Source: Variovorax ginsengisoli
GTDB lineage: Bacteria > Pseudomonadota > Gammaproteobacteria > Burkholderiales > Burkholderiaceae_C
Direction: 5' to 3'
DNA length: 64,000 nt
Assembly: GCF_030486595.1 (NCBI RefSeq)
Contig: NZ_JAUJZH010000033.1
Span: forward strand, 17,739-81,738
Shown: positions 25,970 through 35,351 of the stretch, piece after piece
How the letters are laid out: each line of letters begins with the position of its first letter
Numbering within the stretch: the first letter of the stretch is position 1
The notes under the pieces: generated by a model
What the model was told of the DNA's origin: nothing
Database searches by the model: none
The model's input: the letters and a program-made list of their open reading frames with translations, nothing else
Position numbers and translations under genes: made by a program

Positions 25970-26704
25970 TCAGCGCAGAATTTCAACCGAGGTATCGAAC
26001 ACATAGCCCGCACCGCGCTCTGTACGGATGAACCGGGGCTCGGACGGATTCACCTCGATCTTGCGGCGCAGCCGAAGGATCTGAACGTCGATTGAGCGGT
26101 CGTAGACCTCCGCGCCATGCAGGCGCGACAGCTCCAGCAGCCGGTCGCGCGAAAGCACCCGTTGCGGTGCCTCACACAGCGCGAGCAGCAGGTTGAACTC
26201 GCCATTGCTCAATTCGACCCGGCGGCCATCGGGAGTGGTGAGGCGCCGCACCAGCAGGTTCAGCTCCCAGCCGGCGAAGCGGTAGGCACGGCAGCTGGCC
26301 TCTCGCGTGGGCGGGGCCGCTTCGGCCTGCAATTGATAGCGCCTCAGCACCGCGCGGATGCGTGCCAGTAGCTCACGGTTGCTGAAGGGTTTGGTGACGT
26401 AGTCGTCGGCCGCGATTTCCAGTCCCATCACGCGATCGGCCTCGTCGCGCTTGCCGGTCAGGATGATCACAGGTATCGCGCTGTGCTCGCGCAATTGTCG
26501 GGCGAGCTGCATGCCGTCCTCCCCGGCCAGACGCAGGTCCAGCATCACCAGGTCGATGGCATCTTCCCGCAGTATGCGGGCCATCTCGGCCCCGGAGGCG
26601 GCTGCGCTGACGCGCATCTCGTTCTCCGACAGGTATTCGGTCAGCAGTTCGCGGATGGCCGGATCGTCATCGACCACCAGGATATGGGCAGGCGAGGTAT
26701 TCAT
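25970..26704 (-). CDS. OmpR-family response regulator (orphan)
   Basis: A 244-residue two-domain response regulator. The receiver (AHILVVDDDPAIRELL, phospho-aspartate in LVMLDLRLAGEDG, lysine in DDYVTKPFSNRELL) is followed by a winged-helix DNA-binding domain (LSNGEFNLLLALCEAP, DRSIDVQILRLRRKIE, IRTERGAGYVF). Starts at 26704 or 26725 are both possible. No histidine kinase is adjacent; the hybrid kinase at 36.6 kb has its own receiver, so the partner is unknown. Confidence 0.93.
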   Translation of the reverse strand: MNTSPAHILVVDDDPAIRELLTEYLSENEMRVSAAASGAEMARILREDAIDLVMLDLRLAGEDGMQLARQLREHSAIPVIILTGKRDEADRVMGLEIAADDYVTKPFSNRELLARIRAVLRRYQLQAEAAPPTREASCRAYRFAGWELNLLVRRLTTPDGRRVELSNGEFNLLLALCEAPQRVLSRDRLLELSRLHGAEVYDRSIDVQILRLRRKIEVNPSEPRFIRTERGAGYVFDTSVEILR

Positions 26705-26817
26705 GGCGTCGTAAGCGTAGTGCATGAGTCCCCGCTCGCGCCAGCGGCCCTGTTGCAGATGAAACCGAGGCGCATTTCATCAGACATGCCGGCGGATGGA
26801 CGAGCGGGCTCCCGCTG

Positions 26818-27588
26818 TCAATGGTGGCCGGCCGCCGAAAGGATCAATGTCGCGACCTCCTGCGGATGCGACAGCAGCGAGACGTGGCTGGAAGGCAGCT
26901 CGATGGTGCGTGCATTCATGCGCTTGGCCATGAAGCGCTGCAAGTCGGGGTTGATCGTGCGGTCCTCCGCGGATACCGCGTAGTAGGTGGGCTTGAGGCG
27001 CCAGGCAGCAGTGGTCGTGCGTGCGGCCGGCGTGGCCTTCGACATGCGGCCCTGTACGGCGTAGTAGGCGCGCGCCTCGGCGGTTGGAAGGTCGCCGGCG
27101 AAGTCGCGGACAAACGCTTCCTCAGAGAGCTGGCCGTAGCCATCCGTGCCCCACACGATGCCTGCGCTTGCCGGAGGCGTGGGGAAGCGGCCTGCGAGCT
27201 CACCGTAGTTCTCGCCCGCATCGGGTGCGCGCGCTGCCACGTAGACGAGGGCGGTCACCTTCGGGTCCACGCCCGCCTCGCTGATGACCATGCCGGCATA
27301 CGAATGAGCTACCAGCAAAGTGGGCCCCTGCTGCAGCGCCAAGGCGCGCCGGGTGGCCTCGACGTCGTCTGCAAACGAGCTCAGCGGATTCTGGACAGCC
27401 ATGACGTTCAGCCCGGCCTGCTGGAGCAGCGGAATGACCTTGCCCCAACTGGAGCCGTCGGCAAAAAGGCCGTGCACCAGCACCACGTTTCGCGCGGCGG
27501 GCGTGCTCTGGGCGAAGACCTTGTTGGCCCCGAGCGCGGCTGCGGACAAGGCGGCAAGCGAACCTGCGAAGTTGCGGCGATTCATCAT
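26818..27588 (-). CDS. exported alpha/beta hydrolase
   Basis: A 256-residue alpha/beta hydrolase with a twin-arginine-like signal peptide (MMNRRNFAGSLAALSAAALG, cleaved near VFAQ). Active-site elements are visible: nucleophile serine in LLVAHSYAGM, oxyanion region LVHGLFADGSSW, and histidine in SSHVSLLSHP near the end. It probably hydrolyses an ester in the periplasm. An AGGAG site lies upstream of the ATG at 27588. It is transcribed away from the gene at 27850. Confidence 0.88.
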   Translation of the reverse strand: MMNRRNFAGSLAALSAAALGANKVFAQSTPAARNVVLVHGLFADGSSWGKVIPLLQQAGLNVMAVQNPLSSFADDVEATRRALALQQGPTLLVAHSYAGMVISEAGVDPKVTALVYVAARAPDAGENYGELAGRFPTPPASAGIVWGTDGYGQLSEEAFVRDFAGDLPTAEARAYYAVQGRMSKATPAARTTTAAWRLKPTYYAVSAEDRTINPDLQRFMAKRMNARTIELPSSHVSLLSHPQEVATLILSAAGHH

Positions 27589-27849
27589 TTCATGGCTCCT
27601 GGTGTTGTTGGGTGGTGCTGACTGTGATGCGCTGCGGTTGCGCGCCCGTTGCGTGGTCCCTCATTTCTGCTACAGGCGAAGTGGAGATCGTTTCATTTGC
27701 AATTCGCAACGAGGCTGACCTCGTGACGGTCTTGTTTCAACTGACATTGCACTCGCTACGGATGTCGCGAATCGCTGCGCCTCCGCAATCCGTGCGCAAC
27801 CGCACAACTTGACCATCGAAGCATGAGATGAAACGTCAAGGAGCGAACG

Positions 27850-28059
27850 ATGAACCACCCAAGCTACTCGCAGCCGGTCGCGAGCTACGAACTGCGCTTC
27901 CAGTCGCTTTTCCGCCAGCGGCGGGGCTGGGCCTTTCCTTGCGACGCCGAAGGCCACGTCGACATGGACACCTTGAGCGAACGTGCGCGCATCAACTACC
28001 TCTTCGCGCGTGCACTCGTGGGCATCGACGTGGATACACCGAGGGTTCGACCGAGATGA
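27850..28059 (+). CDS. conserved hypothetical small protein
   Basis: A 69-residue soluble protein (MNHPSYSQPVASYELRFQSL, then GWAFPCDAEGHVDMDTLSERARINYLFARALVG). A good ribosome-binding site (AAGGAG) precedes the ATG. It resembles small hypothetical proteins that I recall from other Burkholderiales, with no known role. It is probably the first gene of the transcript that runs through the RND pump genes. Confidence 0.65.
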   Translation: MNHPSYSQPVASYELRFQSLFRQRRGWAFPCDAEGHVDMDTLSERARINYLFARALVGIDVDTPRVRPR

Positions 28060-28108
28060 TTGCCCGCTAGCTCGCCCTCGAACGCAGCCTTCAGACAAGG
28101 ACCAAAAA

Positions 28109-28588
28109 ATGCATGTAACGACGATCGACATTCGCGAAGCCGCAGCGCCGGCCTTGTTCTATCTGCGCCCGAACTGGGGTGGCCCTGTAGAAGCGAGCGC
28201 AAAAGACCTGGAATTCCTTGCTTTGGCAGAAGGCTACCGCGCGTTCGGCGGCATCGCGGTCAGCGCCGAAATGGCCGGGCGCTTGCCGGGGGCAGGCATT
28301 TCGCGGCTGGCCCGAGGCATCGTTGCGCGAGAGGTGATCAGCTTCGAATGGCGCGGCGAGTACTGGCTGCCGCGCTTTCAGTTCGAGGGCGAAGGACTCA
28401 CAGTGACTGCGGATGCGGCCCTCCTGATTGCGGAGCTCGCCGCCGCACTGGATGACAGCGAATTGGCGCAATGGTTCGTGACGACCAATGCGTGGCTGGG
28501 AGAACGCCTACCGCTGCAGGTGATGCCAACGGACTTCGAACGTGTGCATGACGCGGCGCGCTCGTTCCGCTTTGCATGCCGCGACTGA
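28109..28588 (+). CDS. hypothetical protein with MbcA/ParS-like C-terminus
   Basis: A 159-residue protein. Its last third (DDSELAQWFVTTNAWLGERLPLQVMPTDFERVHDAARS) resembles the toxin-binding helices of Xre/MbcA/ParS-type antitoxins, where a short 'NxWLxGxxP' motif is followed by 'xVxxAA'. No RES-type toxin is next to it, so an antitoxin role is not supported. It lies 24 bp before the efflux adaptor gene. Confidence 0.5.
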   Translation: MHVTTIDIREAAAPALFYLRPNWGGPVEASAKDLEFLALAEGYRAFGGIAVSAEMAGRLPGAGISRLARGIVAREVISFEWRGEYWLPRFQFEGEGLTVTADAALLIAELAAALDDSELAQWFVTTNAWLGERLPLQVMPTDFERVHDAARSFRFACRD

Positions 28589-28612
28589 AGCGCCAGACGA
28601 CAAGGACTCACG

Positions 28613-29845
28613 ATGAAGAACGACAGCATTCGCACGTATCACCGAGCGGCTTCACCTGCCGGCGTCGCCGCCGTCATCTGTGCCTTTCTCTCCCTGTCAT
28701 TGGCCGGCTGTGGCGATTCGAAGCCCCAGGGGACTGTGGCACAGGCACCGGAAGTCGAGGTTGTCACCGTTCACCGCCAGGCTGTGCCGGTCCGCACGGA
28801 GCTTCCAGGGCGCACCGTGGCCTATCTCGTCGCGCAAGTGCGCGCACGCGTCGATGGAATCGTGCTCAAGCGCGAGTTCGAGGAGGGTTCGGACGTCAAG
28901 GCCAACCAATTGCTCTACAGGATCGATCCTGCGCCGTATCGCGCAGCACTGGACAGCGCGCAGGCCTCGCTGCAGAACGCGCAGGCCCGTCTGGTGTCTG
29001 CGACCGCACTGGCGCAGCGCGACAGGCAGCTCATCGCCGCGAACGCGGTGAGCAAGCAGGACCTGGACAACGCCGTGGCCGCGCAAGGGGAGGCCGAAGC
29101 AATGGTCGCTTCCGGAAAGGCGGCGGTGGAGACCGCGCGCATCAACCTGGGCTACACCGACGTGGTGTCGCCCATCAGCGGTCGCGTCGGGATTTCGCAG
29201 GTCACGCAGGGAGCGTACGTGCAGGCAGCCGCGGCGACGCTGCTGTCCACCGTGCAGCAGCTCGACCCCATCTATGTCGATCTCAATCGCTCCAGCCTTG
29301 CGGGCCTGCAGTGGCGCCGTGACATCGTGTCCGGAACGCTCAGGGTCGGCGGTCCGGACGCGGCAAAGGTCCAGTTGACACTCGAGGACGGAAGCCAGTA
29401 TCCGTTGGCCGGAAAGCTGGAGTTCACCGACGTCACGGTCGACTCGGGCACGGGCTCGGTCACGGTACGTGCGGTGTTTCCGAATCCCGACCATGTGCTG
29501 CTGCCCGGGATGTTTGTGCGCGCCAGCATCGAGCAGGGCGTGGACGAGCATGCGTTGCTGGTGCCGCAGGTGGGCGTGACGCACGATCCAAAGGGCCAGG
29601 CCACGGTACTCGTCGTCGGCGACGACGACAAGGTCGCGCTGCGCACGATCCAGGCGACGCGAACCTCCGGAGACCAATGGGTGGTAGACGGCGGCCTCGA
29701 GGACGGCGAGAAGGTGATCGTTGCCGGGCTCCAAAAAGTGAAAGGCGGTGCGCTGGTGCGAACAGTGGAGAAGCAGCCGCCAGCCGCTTCCGCCGGATTG
29801 CCGGGTGCACGATCTGATCGTGTCGTGGCATCGGCGGAAAAATAG
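28613..29845 (+). CDS. RND efflux periplasmic adaptor lipoprotein (AcrA/MexA type)
   Basis: A 410-residue membrane fusion protein. A lipoprotein signal ends in LAGC (Cys33). Next come the first lipoyl half (VRARVDGIVLKREFEEGSDVKANQLLYRIDP), an alpha-hairpin (residues about 100-170, LDSAQASLQNAQARLVSATALAQRD), the second lipoyl half (YTDVVSPISGRVGISQVTQGAYV) and the beta-barrel and membrane-proximal domains. It links the inner-membrane pump to the outer-membrane channel. It is directly followed by the pump gene (14 bp). Confidence 0.95.
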   Translation: MKNDSIRTYHRAASPAGVAAVICAFLSLSLAGCGDSKPQGTVAQAPEVEVVTVHRQAVPVRTELPGRTVAYLVAQVRARVDGIVLKREFEEGSDVKANQLLYRIDPAPYRAALDSAQASLQNAQARLVSATALAQRDRQLIAANAVSKQDLDNAVAAQGEAEAMVASGKAAVETARINLGYTDVVSPISGRVGISQVTQGAYVQAAAATLLSTVQQLDPIYVDLNRSSLAGLQWRRDIVSGTLRVGGPDAAKVQLTLEDGSQYPLAGKLEFTDVTVDSGTGSVTVRAVFPNPDHVLLPGMFVRASIEQGVDEHALLVPQVGVTHDPKGQATVLVVGDDDKVALRTIQATRTSGDQWVVDGGLEDGEKVIVAGLQKVKGGALVRTVEKQPPAASAGLPGARSDRVVASAEK

Positions 29846-29859
29846 GCGAGGAGCGGAAC

Positions 29860-32800
29860 ATGGCCAGGTTCTTTATCGGGCGCCCGATCTTCGCGATCGT
29901 TCTTGCAATCCTCGTGATGCTCGCGGGAGCGTTGTCGATCTTCACGTTGCCTGTCGAGCAGTACCCGCAGATCGCGCCGCCCACGGTGCAAGTCACCACC
30001 AGCTATCCCGGCGCGTCAGCCACGACCGTGCAGGACACGGTGGTGCAGGTGATCGAACAGTCAATGAGCGGGCTCGACCACTTGCTGTACCTGTCTTCGG
30101 TCAGCGACGACACCGGTCAATCGACCACGACCTTGACGTTTGCGCCCGGGACCAATCCGGACATCGCAGAGGTGCAGGTACAGAACAAGCTCCAGCTCGC
30201 CACGCCGCTGCTGCCGGCACAGGTGCAACAGACCGGCGTGCGGATCACCAAATCCAGCAGCGCATCGCTGCTCGTAGCGGCCTTCGTGTCGACGGATGGC
30301 AGCATAAACAAGTACGACATTGCCAACTACGTGGCGTCCCATGTCCAGGACCCGCTGAGCCGTCTTGAAGGCGTCGGGAACCTGAACGTGTTCGGCACTC
30401 AGTACGCGATGCGCATCTGGCTCGACCTTCAGAAGCTCTACGGTTACTCCCTCACGCCGGTCGACGTGACCAGCGCGGTGTCGGACCAGAACGTCCAGGT
30501 GTCCGGTGGCCAGTTGGGGGGCGCACCGGCCGTGGGAGACCAGCAGTTGACCGCGACGATCACCGCCGCCACGTTGCTGCGCACGCCGGAGGACTTCGGC
30601 GCGATCCTGCTCAAGGTGCAGCCGGATGGCTCACAGGTGCGCCTGCGCGACGTTGCGCGCATTGAACTGGGTGCCGAGAACTTCGCTGTAGACACCCGGT
30701 ACAACGGCAAGCCGGCTGCGGCGCTCGCGGTGCAACTGGGCACCGGCGCGAACGCCCTGCAGACGGCCAATGCGGTGCGAGCGCGTATCGATGAGCTGTC
30801 GAAATACTTTCCGCCGGGCCTGAAGGTGGTCTATCCCAATGACTCGACGCCCTTCATCAAGGAGTCGATCAAGGAAGTCGTGAAGACCTTGTTCGAGGGC
30901 ATCGCGCTGGTCTTCCTGGTCATGTTCCTCTTCCTGCAGAACATCCGCGCGACGATCATCCCGACGATCGCGGTGCCGGTGGTGTTGCTCGGGACTTTCG
31001 GGGTGATGGCAGCGCTCGGGTTCACCGTCAACACCCTTTCCATGTTCGGACTCGTGCTGGCGATCGGCCTGCTGGTGGACGATGCGATCGTCGTGGTCGA
31101 GAACGTGCAGCGCGTGATGGAGGAAGAGGGCCTGTCAGCCGTCGAGGCGACCCGCAAGGCCATGGGCCAGATCTCCGGCGCACTCGTCGGCGTGGTGACG
31201 GTTCTGTGTGCGGTGTTCGTGCCCGTCGCGTTCTCCGGCGGGACGGTGGGAGCGATCTACCGGCAGTTCTCGCTCACGATTGTCGCGGCGATGCTGCTGT
31301 CGGTGCTTGTGGCGCTCACGCTCACACCGGCTCTGTGCGCGATGCTCCTGAAGCGCTCCCCGGAGGGTGCCGAGAAGAAGACTGGCTTCTTCGGCTGGTT
31401 CAACCGCCGCTTCGAGCGCTCGCGGGAGCGCTACGCGAGCGGCGTCCGCCATGTGATCCTGCGCTCGGGCCGCTGGCTCGCGATCTACGCGGTGCTCGTC
31501 GCCGCGGTGGGGTGGCTGTTCGTGCACCTGCCGACTTCCTTCCTGCCGACGGAGGACCAGGGCTTCATGTACATCCAGGTGCAGACGCCCCCGGGTGCGA
31601 CGATGGAGCGCACGGGTGGCGTACTCGCGGACATCGGGAACTACCTGGCCAATGATGAAAAGGCCACTGTCGAAGGCAGCCTCGTGGTCAACGGGTTCAA
31701 CTTCGCGGGCCGTGGACAGAGCCAGGGACTGGTGTACGTCCAGCTAAAGGACTGGCACCAGAGGCAGCATCGCGACCTTGGTGCGGCTGCCTTGTCCGCC
31801 CGCCTGGCCCGGCACTTCGCCTCGTACAAGGACGCGATCATCATCCCGATCACGCCGCCAGCCATTCAGGGGCTGGGGACTGCCTCCGGCTTCGACTTCG
31901 AGCTGGAAGATCGCGGCGGCGTGGGTCAGGAAAAGCTCACCCAGGCATTCGACAAGCTGCTGGCCCTCGCATCGCACGACCCGGACCTTGCGCTCGTGCG
32001 ACGCAACGGACTCGCCAACAACCCGACCTTCCGGGTGGACGTGGATCGCGAGAAGGCGAGCGCGCTGGGGGTGGCGATTGCGGACGCCGACCAGGCCTTC
32101 TCGATCGCGTGGGGTTCGAAATACGTCAACAACTTTCTCGACACCGACGGCCGAATCAAGAAGGTGTACGTGCAGGCCGATGCACCGTTTCGCATGAATC
32201 CCGAGGATCTGGACCAGCTCTACGTTCGAAACGTGCAGGGCGGGATGGCGCCGTTCTCGTCGTTCTCGAAAAGTTCGTGGACCTTCGGCCCGCCGCAGCT
32301 GCAGCGCTACAACGGAGTGCCTGCGATCGAGATCCAGGGCCAGGCCGCGCCGGGGCGCAGCACCGGGCAGGCCATCGCAACGATGGAGCGCCTGATGAAG
32401 CAGATGCCGGAAGGCATTGGGTACGAGTGGACCGGTGTTTCGCTGCAGCAGCAACAGTCCGGCTCGCAGGCGCCGTACTTCTACGCGCTGTCGATCCTGG
32501 TGGTGTTTCTCTGCCTGGCGGCGCTCTACGAGAGCTGGGCGATTCCGTTGTCAGTGATCCTGGTCATTCCCCTGGGCGTGCTGGGCGCGCTCGGTGCGAC
32601 CACGTTGTCAGGCCTGACCAACGACGTCTACTTCCAGGTCGGCTTGCTGACCACGATTGGCCTGTCGGCGAAGAATGCCATCTTGATCGTGGAGTTCGCA
32701 CGCGAACTTCAGGCCACGGGCCGCAGTGCATTCGATGCCGCGATAGAGGCTGCGCACATGCGACTGCGGCCGATCGTCATGACCTCGCTGGCCTTCGGCC

Positions 32801-33021
32801 TCGGCGTGCTCCCGTTGGCCTTGGCCAAGGGCGCGGGTTCGGCGAGCCAGAACGCGATCGGCGTTGGCGTGATCGGCGGAATGGCCACGGCGACGTTCCT
32901 CGCCATCTTCTTGATCCCGATGTTCTATGTCGTGATCGCAGGCAGGCTGGCGCGGCCGAAGCACGCTTCGGAGCCGACGCATCCGCCGCCAGTCGCCAAC
33001 TCAACCCTCGAAGGAGTCTGA
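29860..33021 (+). CDS. RND multidrug efflux inner-membrane transporter (AcrB/MexB type)
   Basis: A 1053-residue proton-driven RND pump, the full family length. It starts MARFFIGRPIFAIVLAIL. The proton relay aspartates are in LLVDDAIVVVENVQRV (TM4) and the lysine in LSAKNAILIVEFA (TM10). Large periplasmic loops and 12 transmembrane segments are evident. GAGGAG precedes the ATG. Hydrophobic export (HAE1) family is likely, with drugs, dyes or aromatic compounds as substrates. Confidence 0.96.
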   Translation: MARFFIGRPIFAIVLAILVMLAGALSIFTLPVEQYPQIAPPTVQVTTSYPGASATTVQDTVVQVIEQSMSGLDHLLYLSSVSDDTGQSTTTLTFAPGTNPDIAEVQVQNKLQLATPLLPAQVQQTGVRITKSSSASLLVAAFVSTDGSINKYDIANYVASHVQDPLSRLEGVGNLNVFGTQYAMRIWLDLQKLYGYSLTPVDVTSAVSDQNVQVSGGQLGGAPAVGDQQLTATITAATLLRTPEDFGAILLKVQPDGSQVRLRDVARIELGAENFAVDTRYNGKPAAALAVQLGTGANALQTANAVRARIDELSKYFPPGLKVVYPNDSTPFIKESIKEVVKTLFEGIALVFLVMFLFLQNIRATIIPTIAVPVVLLGTFGVMAALGFTVNTLSMFGLVLAIGLLVDDAIVVVENVQRVMEEEGLSAVEATRKAMGQISGALVGVVTVLCAVFVPVAFSGGTVGAIYRQFSLTIVAAMLLSVLVALTLTPALCAMLLKRSPEGAEKKTGFFGWFNRRFERSRERYASGVRHVILRSGRWLAIYAVLVAAVGWLFVHLPTSFLPTEDQGFMYIQVQTPPGATMERTGGVLADIGNYLANDEKATVEGSLVVNGFNFAGRGQSQGLVYVQLKDWHQRQHRDLGAAALSARLARHFASYKDAIIIPITPPAIQGLGTASGFDFELEDRGGVGQEKLTQAFDKLLALASHDPDLALVRRNGLANNPTFRVDVDREKASALGVAIADADQAFSIAWGSKYVNNFLDTDGRIKKVYVQADAPFRMNPEDLDQLYVRNVQGGMAPFSSFSKSSWTFGPPQLQRYNGVPAIEIQGQAAPGRSTGQAIATMERLMKQMPEGIGYEWTGVSLQQQQSGSQAPYFYALSILVVFLCLAALYESWAIPLSVILVIPLGVLGALGATTLSGLTNDVYFQVGLLTTIGLSAKNAILIVEFARELQATGRSAFDAAIEAAHMRLRPIVMTSLAFGLGVLPLALAKGAGSASQNAIGVGVIGGMATATFLAIFLIPMFYVVIAGRLARPKHASEPTHPPPVANSTLEGV

Positions 33022-33022
33022 C

Positions 33023-34486
33023 ATGCACTTCCTCCAGCGCGGTGCGGTCGCAACGGCCGCGGCGATCCTGATGGCAAGCTGTTCGCTGCAACCGGTCTAC
33101 CAGCGGCCCACGGCACCGGTTGCTGCTGCCTATCCTCAGGGCGAAGGCTACGGCGCGGCTGCAAGCGTCGACGCGGATCTGCCGCCCGCTGCCGATATCG
33201 GTTGGCGCGACTTCCTGCCGGATGAGCGTCTGCAGCGGCTGATCGAGATCGCGCTGCATAACAACCGCGACCTGCGCGCCGCGGCGCTCAATGTGGCGCA
33301 GGTGCAGGCCGAGTACCGTGTCCAGCGCGCGGCCTTGTACCCGCAAATCGGGGTCGGGGTCCAGGGTGAGCGTTCGCGCACGCCCGGCAGCCTCACCCAA
33401 TCCGGCAACCCACTCGACGCGCGATCGGCGACGGTGGGGCTTTCCGCGGCGTGGGAGATCGATTTCTTCGGACGTGTGAAGAGCCTCAGCGACGCGGCTC
33501 TCGAACAGTACCTGGCGAGTGCGCAAGCGCGGCAGTCGGTTCAGATCCTTCTGGTGTCGCAGGTCGCCGACCAATACTTCACCGTGCTGGCGTACGACGA
33601 CCAGCTCGCCGTCACGCGCAAGACGTTCGAAGCGGCCACGAGCTCACTTGCGATCGTGCAGCGCAGGTTCGACGTCGGCACGGCTTCGGAACTGGACGTG
33701 GCCCAGGCGCAGACACTCGTCGAGAACGCCCGCATGAATGAAGCGGACCAGTTGCGCCTGCGGGCACAGGCAGAGAACCGCCTGGTGCTGCTCGTGGGGC
33801 AACCGTTGCCGCCGGACCTGCCAAAGCCGGTCCAGCTCAGCGAGCAGACCCTTCGCGACGACGTGCCCGCAGGGCTGCCTTCCGACCTGCTCATGCGTCG
33901 CCCTGACATCCTGCAGGCCGAAGCCCTTCTGCGCTCGGAGAACGCGAACATCGGCGCGGCACGCGCGGCCTTCTTTCCGCGCATTGCGCTGACCGGCACC
34001 TTCGGCACGGCGAGTTCGACGCTGGGGGGACTGTTCGGTGCCGGCGCCAGTGCCTGGTCGTTCGTTCCGGCGCTGACGGCGCCGATCTTCGATGCCGGCG
34101 CCAACCAGGCCAACCTTGACGTCGCCAAAGTGCGAAAGGACATCGGCATCGCGCAGTACGAGAAGGCGATCCAGGTCGCATTCCGGGAGGTATCGGACAA
34201 CCTCGCCGCCCGCTCGAACTATCAGGACAAGCTCGTTGCCGCACTGCGATTCACCGACGCGCAGGACCGGCGGATGCGGCTTGCCCAGTTGCGATACGAG
34301 AGCGGCGTGGACGACTATCTTAACGTGCTCTCCGCGCAGACCGACCTGTACAACGCCCAGCTCGGGCTGGTGCTGGTGCGGATGAACCGTCTGGAGAGCC
34401 TGGTCGACTTGTACCGGTCGCTGGGCGGCGGATGGCTTCGGGATACCGGCAATGCCGAGCGCGTCGCAGGAGAGTTCACTCGCTGA
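33023..34486 (+). CDS. RND efflux outer-membrane channel (OprM/NodT type lipoprotein)
   Basis: A 487-residue outer-membrane factor. The lipobox is LMASC (Cys20). Two OEP repeat domains follow: ALNVAQVQAEYRVQRAALYPQIG and AARAAFFPRIALTGTFG, and the second repeat contains YESGVDDYLNVLSAQTDLYNAQ. It completes the tripartite pump. It begins one base after the pump gene's stop. Channel specificity is not readable. Confidence 0.95.
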   Translation: MHFLQRGAVATAAAILMASCSLQPVYQRPTAPVAAAYPQGEGYGAAASVDADLPPAADIGWRDFLPDERLQRLIEIALHNNRDLRAAALNVAQVQAEYRVQRAALYPQIGVGVQGERSRTPGSLTQSGNPLDARSATVGLSAAWEIDFFGRVKSLSDAALEQYLASAQARQSVQILLVSQVADQYFTVLAYDDQLAVTRKTFEAATSSLAIVQRRFDVGTASELDVAQAQTLVENARMNEADQLRLRAQAENRLVLLVGQPLPPDLPKPVQLSEQTLRDDVPAGLPSDLLMRRPDILQAEALLRSENANIGAARAAFFPRIALTGTFGTASSTLGGLFGAGASAWSFVPALTAPIFDAGANQANLDVAKVRKDIGIAQYEKAIQVAFREVSDNLAARSNYQDKLVAALRFTDAQDRRMRLAQLRYESGVDDYLNVLSAQTDLYNAQLGLVLVRMNRLESLVDLYRSLGGGWLRDTGNAERVAGEFTR

Positions 34487-34547
34487 GTGGGGAGGCGGTG
34501 GCGAATCACGGCTTCGACGCGCTTGAACGCGAACCCGTGCTGCAAGC

Positions 34548-34573
34548 ATGAAAAGCACGCCCTCGGGCGTGCT
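34548..34573 (-). terminator. rho-independent terminator for the DUF4148 gene
   Basis: AGCACGCCC (34554-34562) pairs with GGGCGTGCT (34565-34573). On the minus strand the hairpin is followed by TTTT, 31-57 bases after the stop of the DUF4148 gene. It may also block read-through from the efflux operon, although no T-run exists on that strand. Confidence 0.75.
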
Positions 34574-34604
34574 CGGGACCGCATGCGCCTTGCGGCGCGA
34601 TGCT

Positions 34605-35057
34605 TTACTTCATCGCGACGGCCGGCCGCGAACCGGCCGCATGCAGGGCGGCGAGCTCGAAGGAGCCGCTGTCTTCGCCATAGAGCTGATCGAGCGTGCC
34701 GTTCTTCTCGGCTTGCGCGAGTTCAGATTTGACTTCAGCGCGCGGCGTGGTCAGGACCTGGTGCTTCGCAAGGTAGAACGAACCGCTGTCGCTGCCGTCC
34801 AGCGCATTCAGCGTGCCTTCGGCGCGGGCTTCCTTGACTTCGTCCTTCACTTCGCCGCGGGACTCGGTGGAGTGGAAGTGCGCCGCGAGGTAGGCCGAGC
34901 CGCTGTCCTCGCCGGTGAGGGCAGCGAGCTGGCCGCTGGCCTGCGCGGCCTTCAATTGCGCCTGGACTTCAGCGCGGGACACCTGGGCCGACGCCGCGGT
35001 GGCCGTGAGGGCGAGGCTGACGGCCAGCAGGCCCATCGTTGCATTGAACTTCTTCAT
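34605..35057 (-). CDS. DUF4148 exported protein with three repeats
   Basis: A 150-residue secreted protein: signal peptide (about 24 residues, ending TAASAQ) followed by three similar units of about 40 residues. Each starts (S/P)RxEVxxxLxxA and ends in a GEDSGS/GSDSGSFYLA-like phrase (SRAEVQAQLKAAQ, SRGEVKDEVKEAR, PRAEVKSELAQAE). DUF4148 proteins are common in Burkholderiales and have no proven function. The ATG at 35057 was chosen; a longer frame to 36047 is not credible. Confidence 0.85.
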   Translation of the reverse strand: MKKFNATMGLLAVSLALTATAASAQVSRAEVQAQLKAAQASGQLAALTGEDSGSAYLAAHFHSTESRGEVKDEVKEARAEGTLNALDGSDSGSFYLAKHQVLTTPRAEVKSELAQAEKNGTLDQLYGEDSGSFELAALHAAGSRPAVAMK

Positions 35058-35351
35058 GATGATTTCCTTCACGCGTCTGGATGAATGGGTAGAGACAGCA
35101 CCGGCAGACGCGCAACCGGCACTCTCGCGAAACAACCTTGCGACTCGCGTCTGCTTGGTTGCCTCTACTGTCGGTGGGGCAGGTTGCCGCCGGATTGCAT
35201 ATCGCAGGCGTCCCAGTTTCATCTGAAATGAATCGTTGATCGCGCTGCAATCACCGCTCAATTCGCGCGCGGCAAAGTGGAGGCGGGCAGTCGGATGCGC
35301 ATTCGCCGGAAGCCCGCTTCTCATTGAATGCACCCCCAAGAGGAACATCAC

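Noticed and set aside
28109..28588. Toxin-antitoxin locus
   Set aside because: Only an antitoxin-like C-terminus is seen. The neighbour at 27850 does not resemble a RES or other toxin.
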